Of a DNA stretch of 64,000 nucleotides, positions 46,001 to 58,000 are shown piece by piece. The notes under the pieces are model-generated. The model was not told the origin of the DNA. It ran no database searches and was given only the letters and a program-made list of their open reading frames with translations. Numbering within the stretch: the stretch's first letter is position 1; each line of letters opens with the position of its first letter. The stretch is from the NCBI GenBank assembly GCA_947247005.1, contig OX365952.1, forward strand, positions 2,316,501 to 2,380,500, read 5' to 3'. The stretch is from Spisula solida (lineage: Eukaryota > Mollusca > Bivalvia > Venerida > Mactridae). The translations under genes were made by a program, and so were the position numbers.

Positions 46001-49000
46001 ATGTGATGTTAACACGCTGCGCCCAGGATAATGTGATGTTAACACGCTGCGTCCAGGATAAGGTGATGTTAACACGCTGCGCCCAGGATAATGTGATGTT
46101 AACATGCTGCGCCCAGGATAATGTGATGTTAACACGCTGCGCCCAGGATAATGTGATGTTAACACGCTGCACCCAGGATAATGTGATGTTAACACGCTGC
46201 ACCCAGGATAATGTGATGTTAACACGCTGCGCCCAGGATAATGTGATGTTAACACGCTGCGCCCAGGATAATGTGATGTAAACACGCTGCGCACAGGATA
46301 ATGTGATGTTTACAAACATGAATCGGTTTGGCCAACTGTAGCAAAATTGGTTTTACAAATTACTGAAGTAAACAGATATGGTCAGTTTGGTACTAAAACA
46401 CTAGGAGAAACTTCATTATAAATTTAATTATAACACCTGCATGGTCTTGTTATATTGCAGATGTGTGCATACAAACACGATCTATATAAACATTCAACGG
46501 TCACACTGGTAAATATATACAGTTCAAACTTACTTATAGCACCGTTTTTGTCAATGAGATCATTTACCTGGACCTCATGAATATTCATGCTTTTATAACA
46601 TGACTTTCCTTGTATCTTGGTGAGTATAACAAATACTTTATATTCTTTTAACGTTCAAATGACATCACTTTCTCTCCTAAAGGACGCCATTTTTATAATA
46701 AATTCCATAGATTTTGGCATGGTTTATGCAACAGAGATGTGTATTATCCTGTTATTGGTGTCAAAAACCGTGTCATTAGATAAAAAGAATTCTAGCACTC
46801 GCGTTCACCCATTAAAATTTCCAGAACTTGTTTAATATAGGTATGACAACTTGTGATAGATCCTCGGTATCCGTACTCCAATCATATTTAATATTTCAAC
46901 CAGTCGATATACGGTGCAACAATGAAAACTCGCAAGGATTGATGAGTTCCTGGTTATTAGTTGTTGGTTTTGTTTTGTTGTTCATGAAATAAGTGCTATG
47001 ACTCATATTCTGTTGTTTGTAATCATTATATGTTACAGTTTGTTATCATCTGATATAACCTGGCATCTCCTGTAACATTGGTTCATCATTTCATCCTTAC
47101 TCAACAAGAGGCAACATCGAAGTGGAATGCTAGTGAAATCGTAACGACTCATACATAACAGAAGAATAGTCAATTATATATTAAGTATACTCATCACAGT
47201 ATATGAACAAGTCATCTTCCGGTCATCGCAGGAAGTCTCCCAATAATTAACAGAACAGAACAGAACAGACCTGACCAAATCAACAATATTATTAGGACAG
47301 ACAATTTTCCATTTTATTACATGATTTTTAACTTAAAGTCTATCTTTATTTATCATGCTGTTCGAGAGTGTTGTCAGTGAATTTCTTCGGTCATACTTAT
47401 GTCAAGCAAGAACAATCATTTGAAGAAACACTTAGTCTATTGAATATCATGGCAGCAGTTATTTTTTAACACATGGGGATCAGATCAGGTGTCATAGATT
47501 TGAAATCAACACTTAACTGACAGAATATTTACAATTTTATGCCCATATCCTCCCGTTTGAACTTTTCACGATACATTTATTTAATATTTACTTGGAAAAT
47601 CTAATAATATGCATATATACTATAGAACAGTACTGTTATACATATAATAAATAATGAACAAATTTAGTTGTTTGTTGTTATTTGTTATGACTTTGTCTTA
47701 AAATAATTGTCCCCAGTTGTCACACATATAATGTTACCAATCTTCTTCCAGGAACTAGAAATTTTATACTTCAATAAGCTGATCTGAATATTATGCAATC
47801 ATATAATTAAATTCAATCATTTAATGTACATGTAATTATTATGACTCAGACAGGAACTGTGACTGCAATGGAGATTCGTGTAACTCAAATTGTATCGAGA
47901 CCACTTCAATGCATCCGCAACAACCTTCAACGATGAGTTCAACAACAACAGAACAACCTTCGACGATGAGTTCAACAACAGAACAACCTTCGACGATGAG
48001 TTCAACAACAACAGAACAACCTTCGACGATGAGTTCAACAACAGAACAACCTTCGACGATGAGTTCAACAACAACAGAACAACCTTCAACGATGAGTTCA
48101 ACAACAACAGAACGGACAACATCCAACTCTACACCGCAAACTACAATGGCTACCAATCTATGCTCAACACATCCATGTTACCATGGCAACTGTTCTATCT
48201 ACCAGGATACATATATATGTACATGTGATTCTGGTTACTATGGCAGCCACTGTGATCACAGTATGTAAAACTTTTACTGTAACCCGTGTAGTACACCCGT
48301 CCTTCCCCCACCAGTCCTGCTCTCCATTATTTTCAATGAAAAAGATGACATATATGCTATAAATGTCATTTGTAGATACATAAACTTAAGATTAAGTATG
48401 TCATTGCAAGTTAATGTCATAATGACTTTTATGCATAATGAATTTATGTTTTTAAATGTATCATCCTAGACATTAGCTTCAGTCATTCAACAACTGAGCA
48501 CTCCATAGAGCCGTAGCAGTGCTGAGCTTGGTTATTACTCAGGGGTGTCAATAGGACCAAATTAAAAATCAGGAAAATCGCATGCTGCTAACCATTTTAA
48601 CTAAAGGCCTTCAATGACATTGTTTGCATAATAAACTCAGTTTGTATACAGGAAAATCCTTCAGAGCAGATTAATTTTACCATAACTTTGCCATTTCTTG
48701 AGATATTTTCATCATATAACTTTTATTTTGGTTTGAAGCCATTCTCTATCAGGAATGATAAATCAGGAACATTAACATCCCTGATTACTTAAAACAATGG
48801 GTTGTGTTTTAAGTTTAACTATTGCAATTGCTGATTCATAAACAAATGTAAACTTTGTTGGCTAACATGAGGTGCAATGTTTAGAAACAAAGCTGAAACA
48901 TTATAGAAGGAAAGCAAATATACACCGACTTAACAAAATGCCATGGAAAATGAAAGTATGTACTAAAACAAAACAGCCGTTAAGTTTATGAAATTATGGT

Positions 49001-52000
49001 CATTTATTGCATTGCAGGATGTGAGCATCTGGAATATATAACAGACAGTTATCCTGTAGGCAACCAGAGCATGCAGCACATTGAGTATGCGTAAGTAGTT
49101 TACATTTATTCACCCGGCTGAACATTTACCAGGGTGACCCTGGAAAATTGGCCGGTAATTCCTGGTATAACATGGAAATTCATGGTAATTCCTGGTAAAT
49201 GACCAACTTTCCATGTTTTCGATCTTGAAATGCGGTACTTTTTGTCCAGCCATTTCTCCTTTTGTACGCTGGACAAGTAGGGTAAAAGGCTGGACAACGC
49301 TGGTAAAAGTCTGGAAAACCCTAGAATTATTGATAATTTTTCGCCCGGGCGTGACCAGGGTGGTATTCAATATTGATCTTACTTGACTTAAGGATAAGGA
49401 CAACCAATCAGATCACACCTTATGAAACTCTTGGTCAGTAACAGACTATATGATTGGCTACCCTTATTCTCTAATTAAATAAGATCAATAATTGAATATC
49501 ACCCCAGAAATTCAAAACAAAATAATTAAAAGCTTGTTGTTTATGGAATGAAGCCTTCTGAGTGAATATTAAAAGAGAATTATGGATCAGGGCTTTCATT
49601 TGACTATTGAATTTTCTAACTCAAGAGTCAACTTTGCTATGCTTTTATAATTATTATACAAATAACCTCGAAATAATTTTGCGACTCTTGAAATCATGAG
49701 TAAATAGTCATTTTGACTCATCACTTTTGGAGACAGTGAAAGCGTTAAATATGATTAGTTAGAGCAGATGTCATTTTAACTAAAAGGCTCGAGACTAAAC
49801 AGAAAGTGTAACTGACATATGACTTAATCTAGCCTGAATCTATTTTCAGTATACATCGGTATTCATTTTTTGACAAGTTATGATAGTCCACCAATGATAA
49901 CAGTAGCATCGGTTTACAAATAAAATTGATAAATTAATAAATAAATTAATTAAAGGCGTTTTCGAAGCCTATTGTTGATCAATCTCATGCATAATCACTT
50001 TTAATGCATATACTTTTCAACCTAAAATGATAACAAGCAGTCAGTCAACCGTGCCGAGTTTATATTTTCAATGTTTGTTTATTGATAAGTGTAACGTTAT
50101 CTCCAGCGATATGTGGTCAATTATTGCACAAACAAAACTAAGTTTACTTGTTCAGTTGGGCATTATGCCTTGTATGTTTTTCATGTTTTCTGTGTCCGGT
50201 TGTTTAAGTTGGGCATTATGCCTTGTATGTTTTTCATGTTTTATGTGCTCGGTTGTTTAAGTTGGGCATTGTGCCTTGTATGTTTTTCATGTTTTTTGTG
50301 CTTGGTTGTTTAAGTTGGGCATTGTGCCTTGTACGTTTTTCATGTTTTCTGTGTCCGGTTCTTTAAGTTGGGCATTATGCCTTGTATGTTTTTCATGTTT
50401 TCTGTGTCCGGTTGTTTTAAGTTGGGCATTATGCCTTGTATGTTTTTCATGTTTTATGTGCTCGGTTGTTTAAGTTGGGCATTGTGCCTTGTATGTTTTT
50501 CATGTTTTATGTGCTTGGTTGTTTAAGTTGGGCATTATGCCTTGTATGTTTTTCATGTTTTCTGTGTCCGGTTGTTTAAGTTGGGCATTGTGCCTTGTAT
50601 GTTTTTCATGTTTTCTGTGTCCGGTTCTTTAAGTTGGGCATTATGCCTTGTATGTTTTTCATGTTTTATGTGCTTGGTTGTTTAAGTTGGGCATTATGCC
50701 TTGTATGTTTTTCATGTTTTATGTGCTCGGTTGTTTAAGTTGGGCATTGTGCCTTGTATGTTTTTCATGTTTTTTGTGCTTGGTTGTTTAAGTTGGGCAT
50801 TGTGCCTTGTACGTTTTTCATGTTTTCTGTGTCCGGTTCTTTAAGTTGGGCATTATGCCTTGTATGTTTTTCATGTTTTCTGTGTCCGGTTGTTTTAAGT
50901 TGGGCATTATGCCTTGTATGTTTTTCATGTTTTATGTGCTCGGTTGTTTAAGTTGGGCATTATGCCTTGTATGTTTTTCATGTTTTATGTGCTCGGTTGT
51001 TTAAGTTGGGCATTGTGCCTTGTATGTTTTTCATGTTTTTTGTGCTTGGTTGTTTAAGTTGGGCATTGTGCCTTGTACGTTTTTCATGTTTTCTGTGTCC
51101 GGTTCTTTAAGTTGGGCATTATGCCTTGTATGTTTTTCATGTTTTCTGTGTCCGGTTGTTTTAAGTTGGGCATTATGCCTTGTATGTTTTTCATGTTTTA
51201 TGTGCTCGGTTGTTTAAGTTGGGCATTGTGCCTTGTATGTTTTTCATGTTTTATGTGCTTGGTTGTTTAAGTTGGGCATTATGCCTTGTATGTTTTTCAT
51301 GTTTTCTGTGTCCGGTTGTTTAAGTTGGGCATTATGCCTTGTATTTTTTTCATGTTTACTGTGCTCGGTTGGTTGAGTGCTGCCTTCCCTGTCTGACTTA
51401 ATATTACCTTATTACAATGTTTCGTTATAGACCGGTACACCATCATACGACATACTCCGATGCACTAGAATACTGTGAAGCACGCTGCGGACAACTTATG
51501 AAAATCCTGACGCCAGCAAAATTTGATTTCATTCAACATACTCTAGAAAAGTTTCAAGGTAAGTAATTGTTATTTTTTGGTTTGACTGAGAAAGTGATTG
51601 TCAGTTGGTCACTTGTTTATTCCCTGCAATAATCCGAATGAGATACCCCAGTTCTTCCATATAGACTTCTTATTAAGATTCTTTAATGGCCTGACCCCGA
51701 TCTCCTGAAGGATCTCAATTTGAGCAAAATTAAACTCATTGTCAATCATCATTGAAGTAATTTCCATGATAGGTCAGACTCAAAAGTTTAATACAGTAAA
51801 ATGTTAAGATCACATACTTCTGATGTATCTAAACTTCAGGCTCTGATTTGAGCAAAATCTCAATTCGAACTGAGATTTCTACTTGAGATGCTTCGGGAGA
51901 CTGAGGCCTGGTGTAAAACACCAATACATGTGAGGCTACATCAGGCTAAGTTAAGTTACCAGTTTTTGAAGGTCACTTTCAGCAATCACCCTTTGAAATT

Positions 52001-55000
52001 TTAATTCCCCTGATCATTGGGCTACCTAAGGAAAGCTGCGTTTGAGTCTCGGACCCTAGGGAGACTGTTTCTCTCCTGGTGTATGTGCAGCCAACATTGA
52101 GTTACGGCGCCCAGGAATTTCGAACATACACAGACACCGCCCTCACAGGTACCAATTAACACCTTGGTTGAGTGGAGCATTGTGAATAATTCTCGTCAGA
52201 GAAACAGTTACACAGACAGGGATTGAACCCGGGACCTCTCGATCCCAAAGCGCGTGCCCTAATTCTAGACCACTGCTTCTTGTTATCAGCCAGTTCATCT
52301 CTAGTTAGGTAGAAAACACGGGTAAGTGTTTCTATAATGACCAAGCGCCTTGGCAAAAACTAAAACCAGGGACCTGTCAGACAACCTTAACAAATATTAT
52401 GTTCATTTCCAGATTATGACCATAGTTACTGGATAGATGGAAAAGCTGATAGCTATCATACCTGGAAAACATCAACAGGAGAAGTATTACCAATGTCGAG
52501 TGACATGTGGGCATATAACCGACCACATACAACAGATTATAAATGTGCCACGCTAGAAAAGACTCAACAGCACCATTTTTATGACCACGATTGTGCAAAT
52601 CATAAATACAATGTTCTTTGTGAGAAAGGTAAGGCAATCGACTGAGACAGTCGTAGTGCGTGGCCATTCAGTTTTATTCCTGACCAAAATAGGCCTTCCT
52701 AAAAGAATAGCGTAGGTTAAGGGCTGAAAATGTTGTTTTTTTGTAACTTTTACACTGAGAACAAGCAACTATCCTTCTAAAGTATAACATAATTATCATA
52801 GCGAACATCTAGAACATCTAGAACATCTAGATCATCTAGAACATCTAGAACAATCTAGAACGTCTAGAACAATCTAGAACAATCTAGAACATCTAGAACA
52901 ATCTAGAACATCTAGAACAATCTAGAACATCTAGAACATATTCTTGTTGTGTCAACTTGTCTTGTGCTTTCTATTAATTTATAATTGTTTGTTGTTTTTG
53001 CAACAGCAATCACACCGACATCACCATCCAAGCTGCCACCGACAACAACAATGATGTCACCGACAACAACAATGACATCACTGACAACAACAATGAATCC
53101 AGATCCCTGCCATTCCAATCCCTGTGCTCATGGAGGGACATGTACTGTTCAGGGCAACAACCATTACTCATGCAAATGTCATTCTAATTACTATGGCGAC
53201 AGGTGCACTCAAGGTCAGGAGGATTTTCAAATATTTTCAGTTTTTATAGAATATTTTCTTCAAGCTGAGACATGATCCAGTGGTAAGTGTGCTGCATTTG
53301 TAACCTGACCATCCGGGGTATATCCGGGGTATATCCGTGGTAGATCCAGAGTATATCCGTGGTAGATCCGGGGTATATCCCGGGTAAATCCTAAGTATAT
53401 CTGGGGCCGGGGTAGATCCAGAGTATATCCGGGGTAGATCCAGAGTATATCCGTGGTAGATCCAGAGTATATCCGTGGTAGATCCAGAGTATATCCGTGG
53501 TAGATCCAGAGTATATCCGTGGTAGATCCAGAGTATATCCCGGGTAAATCCTAAGTATATCTGGGGCCGGGGTAGATCCAGAGTATATCTGGGGCCGGGG
53601 TAGATCCAGAGTAAATCCAGATTAAATCCGGGGTAGATCCAGAGTATATCCGGGGTAGATCCAGAGTATATCCGGGGTAGATCCAGAGTATATTTGGGGT
53701 AGATCCAGGGTTGATCCTGGGTAGATCCAGAATATATCTGGGGTAGATCCAGAATATATCTGGGGTAGATCCAGAATATATCTGGGGTAGATCCAGAGTT
53801 GATCCTGGGTAGATCCAGAATATATCTGGGGTAGATCCAGAGTTGATCCTAGGTAGATCCAGAATATATCTGGGGTAAATCCAGATTAGATCCGGGGTAG
53901 ATCCAGATAAGATCTGGGGTAGATCCAGAATAGATCGGGGGTAGATCCAGAGTAGATCTGGGGTAGATTCAAATTAGATCGGGGGTAGATCCAGAGTAGA
54001 TCTGGGGTAGATCCAGATTAGATCCGGGGTAGATCCAGATTAGATCCGGGGTAGACCCAGATTAGATCCGGGGTAGATCCAGATTAGATCCGGGGTAGAC
54101 GAGGTAGATCCAGATTAGATCCAGGGTAGATCTGGGGTAGATTTCTTGTCACGGCAGGTCATACCCTTCAGTCAAATTCTACAACAATATTGATTTCCCT
54201 CTACATGTGGAGAAGTCGTAGATTCCTTATGTTAGTCCAAGTTAGTACTTGTTTAGACACAGACCAGGAAAACTGGTTAAGTTAATCGGCTGTCATATGA
54301 AACTGGCAAGTTGTTGAAAATGTTGTTAAACCGAATTATAACAAAAAATGATATATTTTCCTTTGACTTATGTATTGAAGTTTAGAGTGACAAATCATTA
54401 TCAGTAAGACGGTCCGGACAAGCATTATTATTTTGACCAGGTCCGACACAATTTCGAAAATTCTGTCCGTCTGTTACAACTCACTTAAAATAAGAAACGA
54501 GCGTTTTCATTGGTCCATGATTACAATTCAACCAATCAACCTGTATATATAGTCTGACATTTCGAATGACGCTGCGATTAGTTTGTTTTACCATACAGTG
54601 TCCGGTACAGTGTTTGTTTATCAGGATTTTAAAGGCTTGTCAGACCAAGAGTCTGATTGATTTTTTTTTTCAACTTTCCTGAAGTCTGACTTAATCACCT
54701 TACACTGACTAACAGAAGAGCTCCAACAATCATTATACACATTCTCTTTTAGTATGTCATCCTCCACCTTGGACAACAAAGAATTATGATTATCACCAAT
54801 CTGTTACGCTAGTGTAAGTTTTATTTATAATACTTCAGGGGGGTCAACAGAGCAAAACAATCCTGAAAAGCATATATGACCGACCATTTTTGTCAAACAA
54901 GATGTCTTCAACCACATTGTTTCTATAATTGACTCAGTTTGTATGAAGAAAATCCTTCAGGGCAGATAAAAGTGACGATAACTTTGTCATTTCTCAAGAT

Positions 55001-58000
55001 ACAATCATGTATTTTCATCATATAACTTTTATTTTGGTCAGAAATCACTAAGCTCTTTCAGGATTAATCAACCGGAATTCTGGACAAAACAGGAATATTG
55101 AGAATTTGACCCCCCTGATAATTGGAACAAGAGGTGTTTGTTAAACATGTATACCCCCATAGCAGCTAATAGTCGTTAATATTAAAGGTCACAGTGACCT
55201 TGACCTTCTCAAAATCAATAGGAGTCACCTACTGTAACTGACCAACCTCAATGTAAAGTTTGAAGATCCTAGTTTGAAGATCCTAGGGCAAAGTGTTTCT
55301 GATAATTGAACATACCATTTGGTCGACCCACCGACCTTCCAACCGACATGTGCAATATACGTGCCATATTTTGTGAAAATCTGACAGTTTGCAGCCAAAG
55401 ATTCAAGAATAGGTCTTGAAGTTGTGAAAGTACAAATTGTGCTGATTTTTATTTCAAGATGAACTCAATTCACCAATCATAGGGTAAACAAGACTGTGTT
55501 CAGTAAATGCTTAGGCCCCGGTAGAAGCATTGTCCATAATAAAGCTAAGTGAATCAGGGGCCATAATTCTATTTAAAATGTTGGATGGTGCTACATGGCT
55601 TTGACAATTTAAGGGGTTTATGATGGTAAACAAATATGCCAAGTTTGAAAGCAATATCTTGATGGACTTTGTAAATACTTGAGTTTCAAAAACTTGAAAG
55701 TTTTGGTCCATATTTCCAATGGTATGGATGGACAGAAGAAACAAATGAAAAGGACGATCCCTATATGCCGCCCCCATCAGTAAAACATTGCAAATAATAC
55801 CTGACATATAGTTTAAGAATGGTAGGTCCAACAGGCCTTCAATTATCAATTTGAAACCATACTAAAGCTAACCCGTACCTTAAAGTTTGGCTAAGTGACC
55901 TCAAAGTCATTTTTTGTATCTGTTGCAGAGCTAGCATGCATCATATGACATTTTCTGAGGGGAAGAAGTTTTGTCAGGAAAATTGTGGACAACTGATTCA
56001 AATCCTTACACCGGCTAAACTACAGACTATCACGGAATATCTAATACATGAAGGTAAGCATTGTTTTGTACATGCGTTTACACTACAGTTCAAACTTTAA
56101 TTTTTTTCACCACCGGAAGACCCATATGGGCAACAGCTAGCTAGCTAGATTTCATTTGGGGTTAGTGCAAAATACATAAGATGTTCAAGTTCCAGAAACA
56201 ATAGTTCTCATTATTGTTCTAATAGTTAACAAGAAATTAAGAATTGCAAGCAATACAGAAGTCCCCTACCGTTTTTAAGCCATTTTCAATGTTTCTGTTG
56301 CTATTTTTGTCAGAATCAAAATATTTTTAGATGTGCATAATGCCCTTATTGCCCCTATCCACATATCAAGTTTCATAAACCTGGCTTGGAAACTGTTTGA
56401 GTTATGTCAGGATCGAGATTTTTTAGACGGACGGACTGACTGACTGATGGACGGACGGACGGAGGGCAAACCTATAGTCCCCTTCGGTCAAAAACCCCCT
56501 ATCCACAGACTGACCGACCGACTGACAGACCGACTGGCGGAGGGCAAACCTATAGTCCCCTCCGGTCAAAAACCAATAGGGGAAAAATAAGCTTAAACTT
56601 ACCATAGGATTATCATAAAGTGTCATAAAGTTACTCTGACAGTAACTGGATGGATATTTGACACAAAATCAAGGTCTCCCATAAAGGGCCATTAGTCCTG
56701 CAAAAATTACACAATCTAAAATCCTGACCATGTACACAACTAGTCCTGGTACCTAGTAATCATGGTTTTTCATCAAAATCTGACTACTGGTTAAGGAGAA
56801 GAGCAGGAAAAAAACAAGACTGCGTTCAATAAACGCTTATGCCCCCTGTAGAGGCCTTGTCCATAAATTAGGTGAAGGTCAAAATGGGGTTAGGTGATAC
56901 AGGCGTGTGGAGAGTGTTCATATACAACATCCATGCAATTATGAAAGCTTTGTAGCAAGCCATATTAATGCTAGAAGAAACGGTCAATTTGGGTTAACCA
57001 AGAATTTGGCCCTTCAATAAGTCAAAGTCCAAAATTAGGTCAAGGTGAAGGTCAAAATGGGGTCAGGTGATACAGGCATGTGGAGAGCATTCATATACAA
57101 CATCCATGCAAGTATGGAAGCTTTGTAGCAAGCCATAATGATGCTAGAAGAAATTGTACATTTGGGTTAACCGGATGGACGGACGGACGAACAGACAGGT
57201 GAATCACTATATGCCTCCCGATCTATCGATATGGGGGCATAACTATGTGACATCCATCCATCCACCCATCCAATCCCATCCTATCCCAGACACACGGACT
57301 GACGGACAGACAGACAGACTGCTAACAACCTTATAAGACTCATGTATATTTGAAATCTGCATTACAAGGTGCTTCTTATGACCTTATTTTCATGAAAATT
57401 GGAACTGGTCATGTTGACTAAACTGAAGTTTAAAAAGCTTGTTTTTCCAGAAGTAAAGACATTTTTTCTTGTTTTCTCAAAATATTGATTTTGTACTAAC
57501 GACCTTCTAATTCTAATCTAGCAATATGTTCGAGACATAACTATGACATATTCAATAAATGTTCATGTTTTCACCATAGATATAGCACACACATACTGGA
57601 TAGATGGAGAAAGGGAATCACAGCATGTATGGAAAACATCCGCTGGAGACCATATAAGTGTAACACCAGCTTTATGGGCACTTGACCCTAGTACCCGTAT
57701 TTATGAAAACTGTGCAGCCTTTGAAGATGATGCAAACTTCAAGTTGGTAAATTTCGAATGTGGAAGTGATTTACGTGTTCTTTGTGAAAAACTGTAAATC
57801 TTGCACAGTTACTGGCAGGCGTCCTACATCCGGACACTTTTGGCATATTTTTTACGATAACTCGAGAAATGTGTAAATCAAGCCATCGAAATTTCACCTG
57901 AACGAAGCTAGGTTCGTCTCTGAACTGAAGAGCTAATTTGTTTACTTCTTAAAATAGCTCAAGTGCATTTTTGAGGGCCGTTATAGGGGTCACTACATCA

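Noticed and set aside
45767..46319. 150-175-codon repetitive frames across the 30-bp repeat
   Set aside because: Unit length is divisible by three, so all frames stay open on both strands; no signal of a real gene around them.
46940..46992. Signal peptide exon for the lectin gene (MSSWLLVVGFVLLFMK)
   Set aside because: The frame meets TAA before any usable phase-1 donor; kept only as a weak hint.
52985..53006. Upstream Met as an alternative start of lectin exon 5
   Set aside because: It is before the CAACAG acceptor; the exon joins in phase to exon 4.
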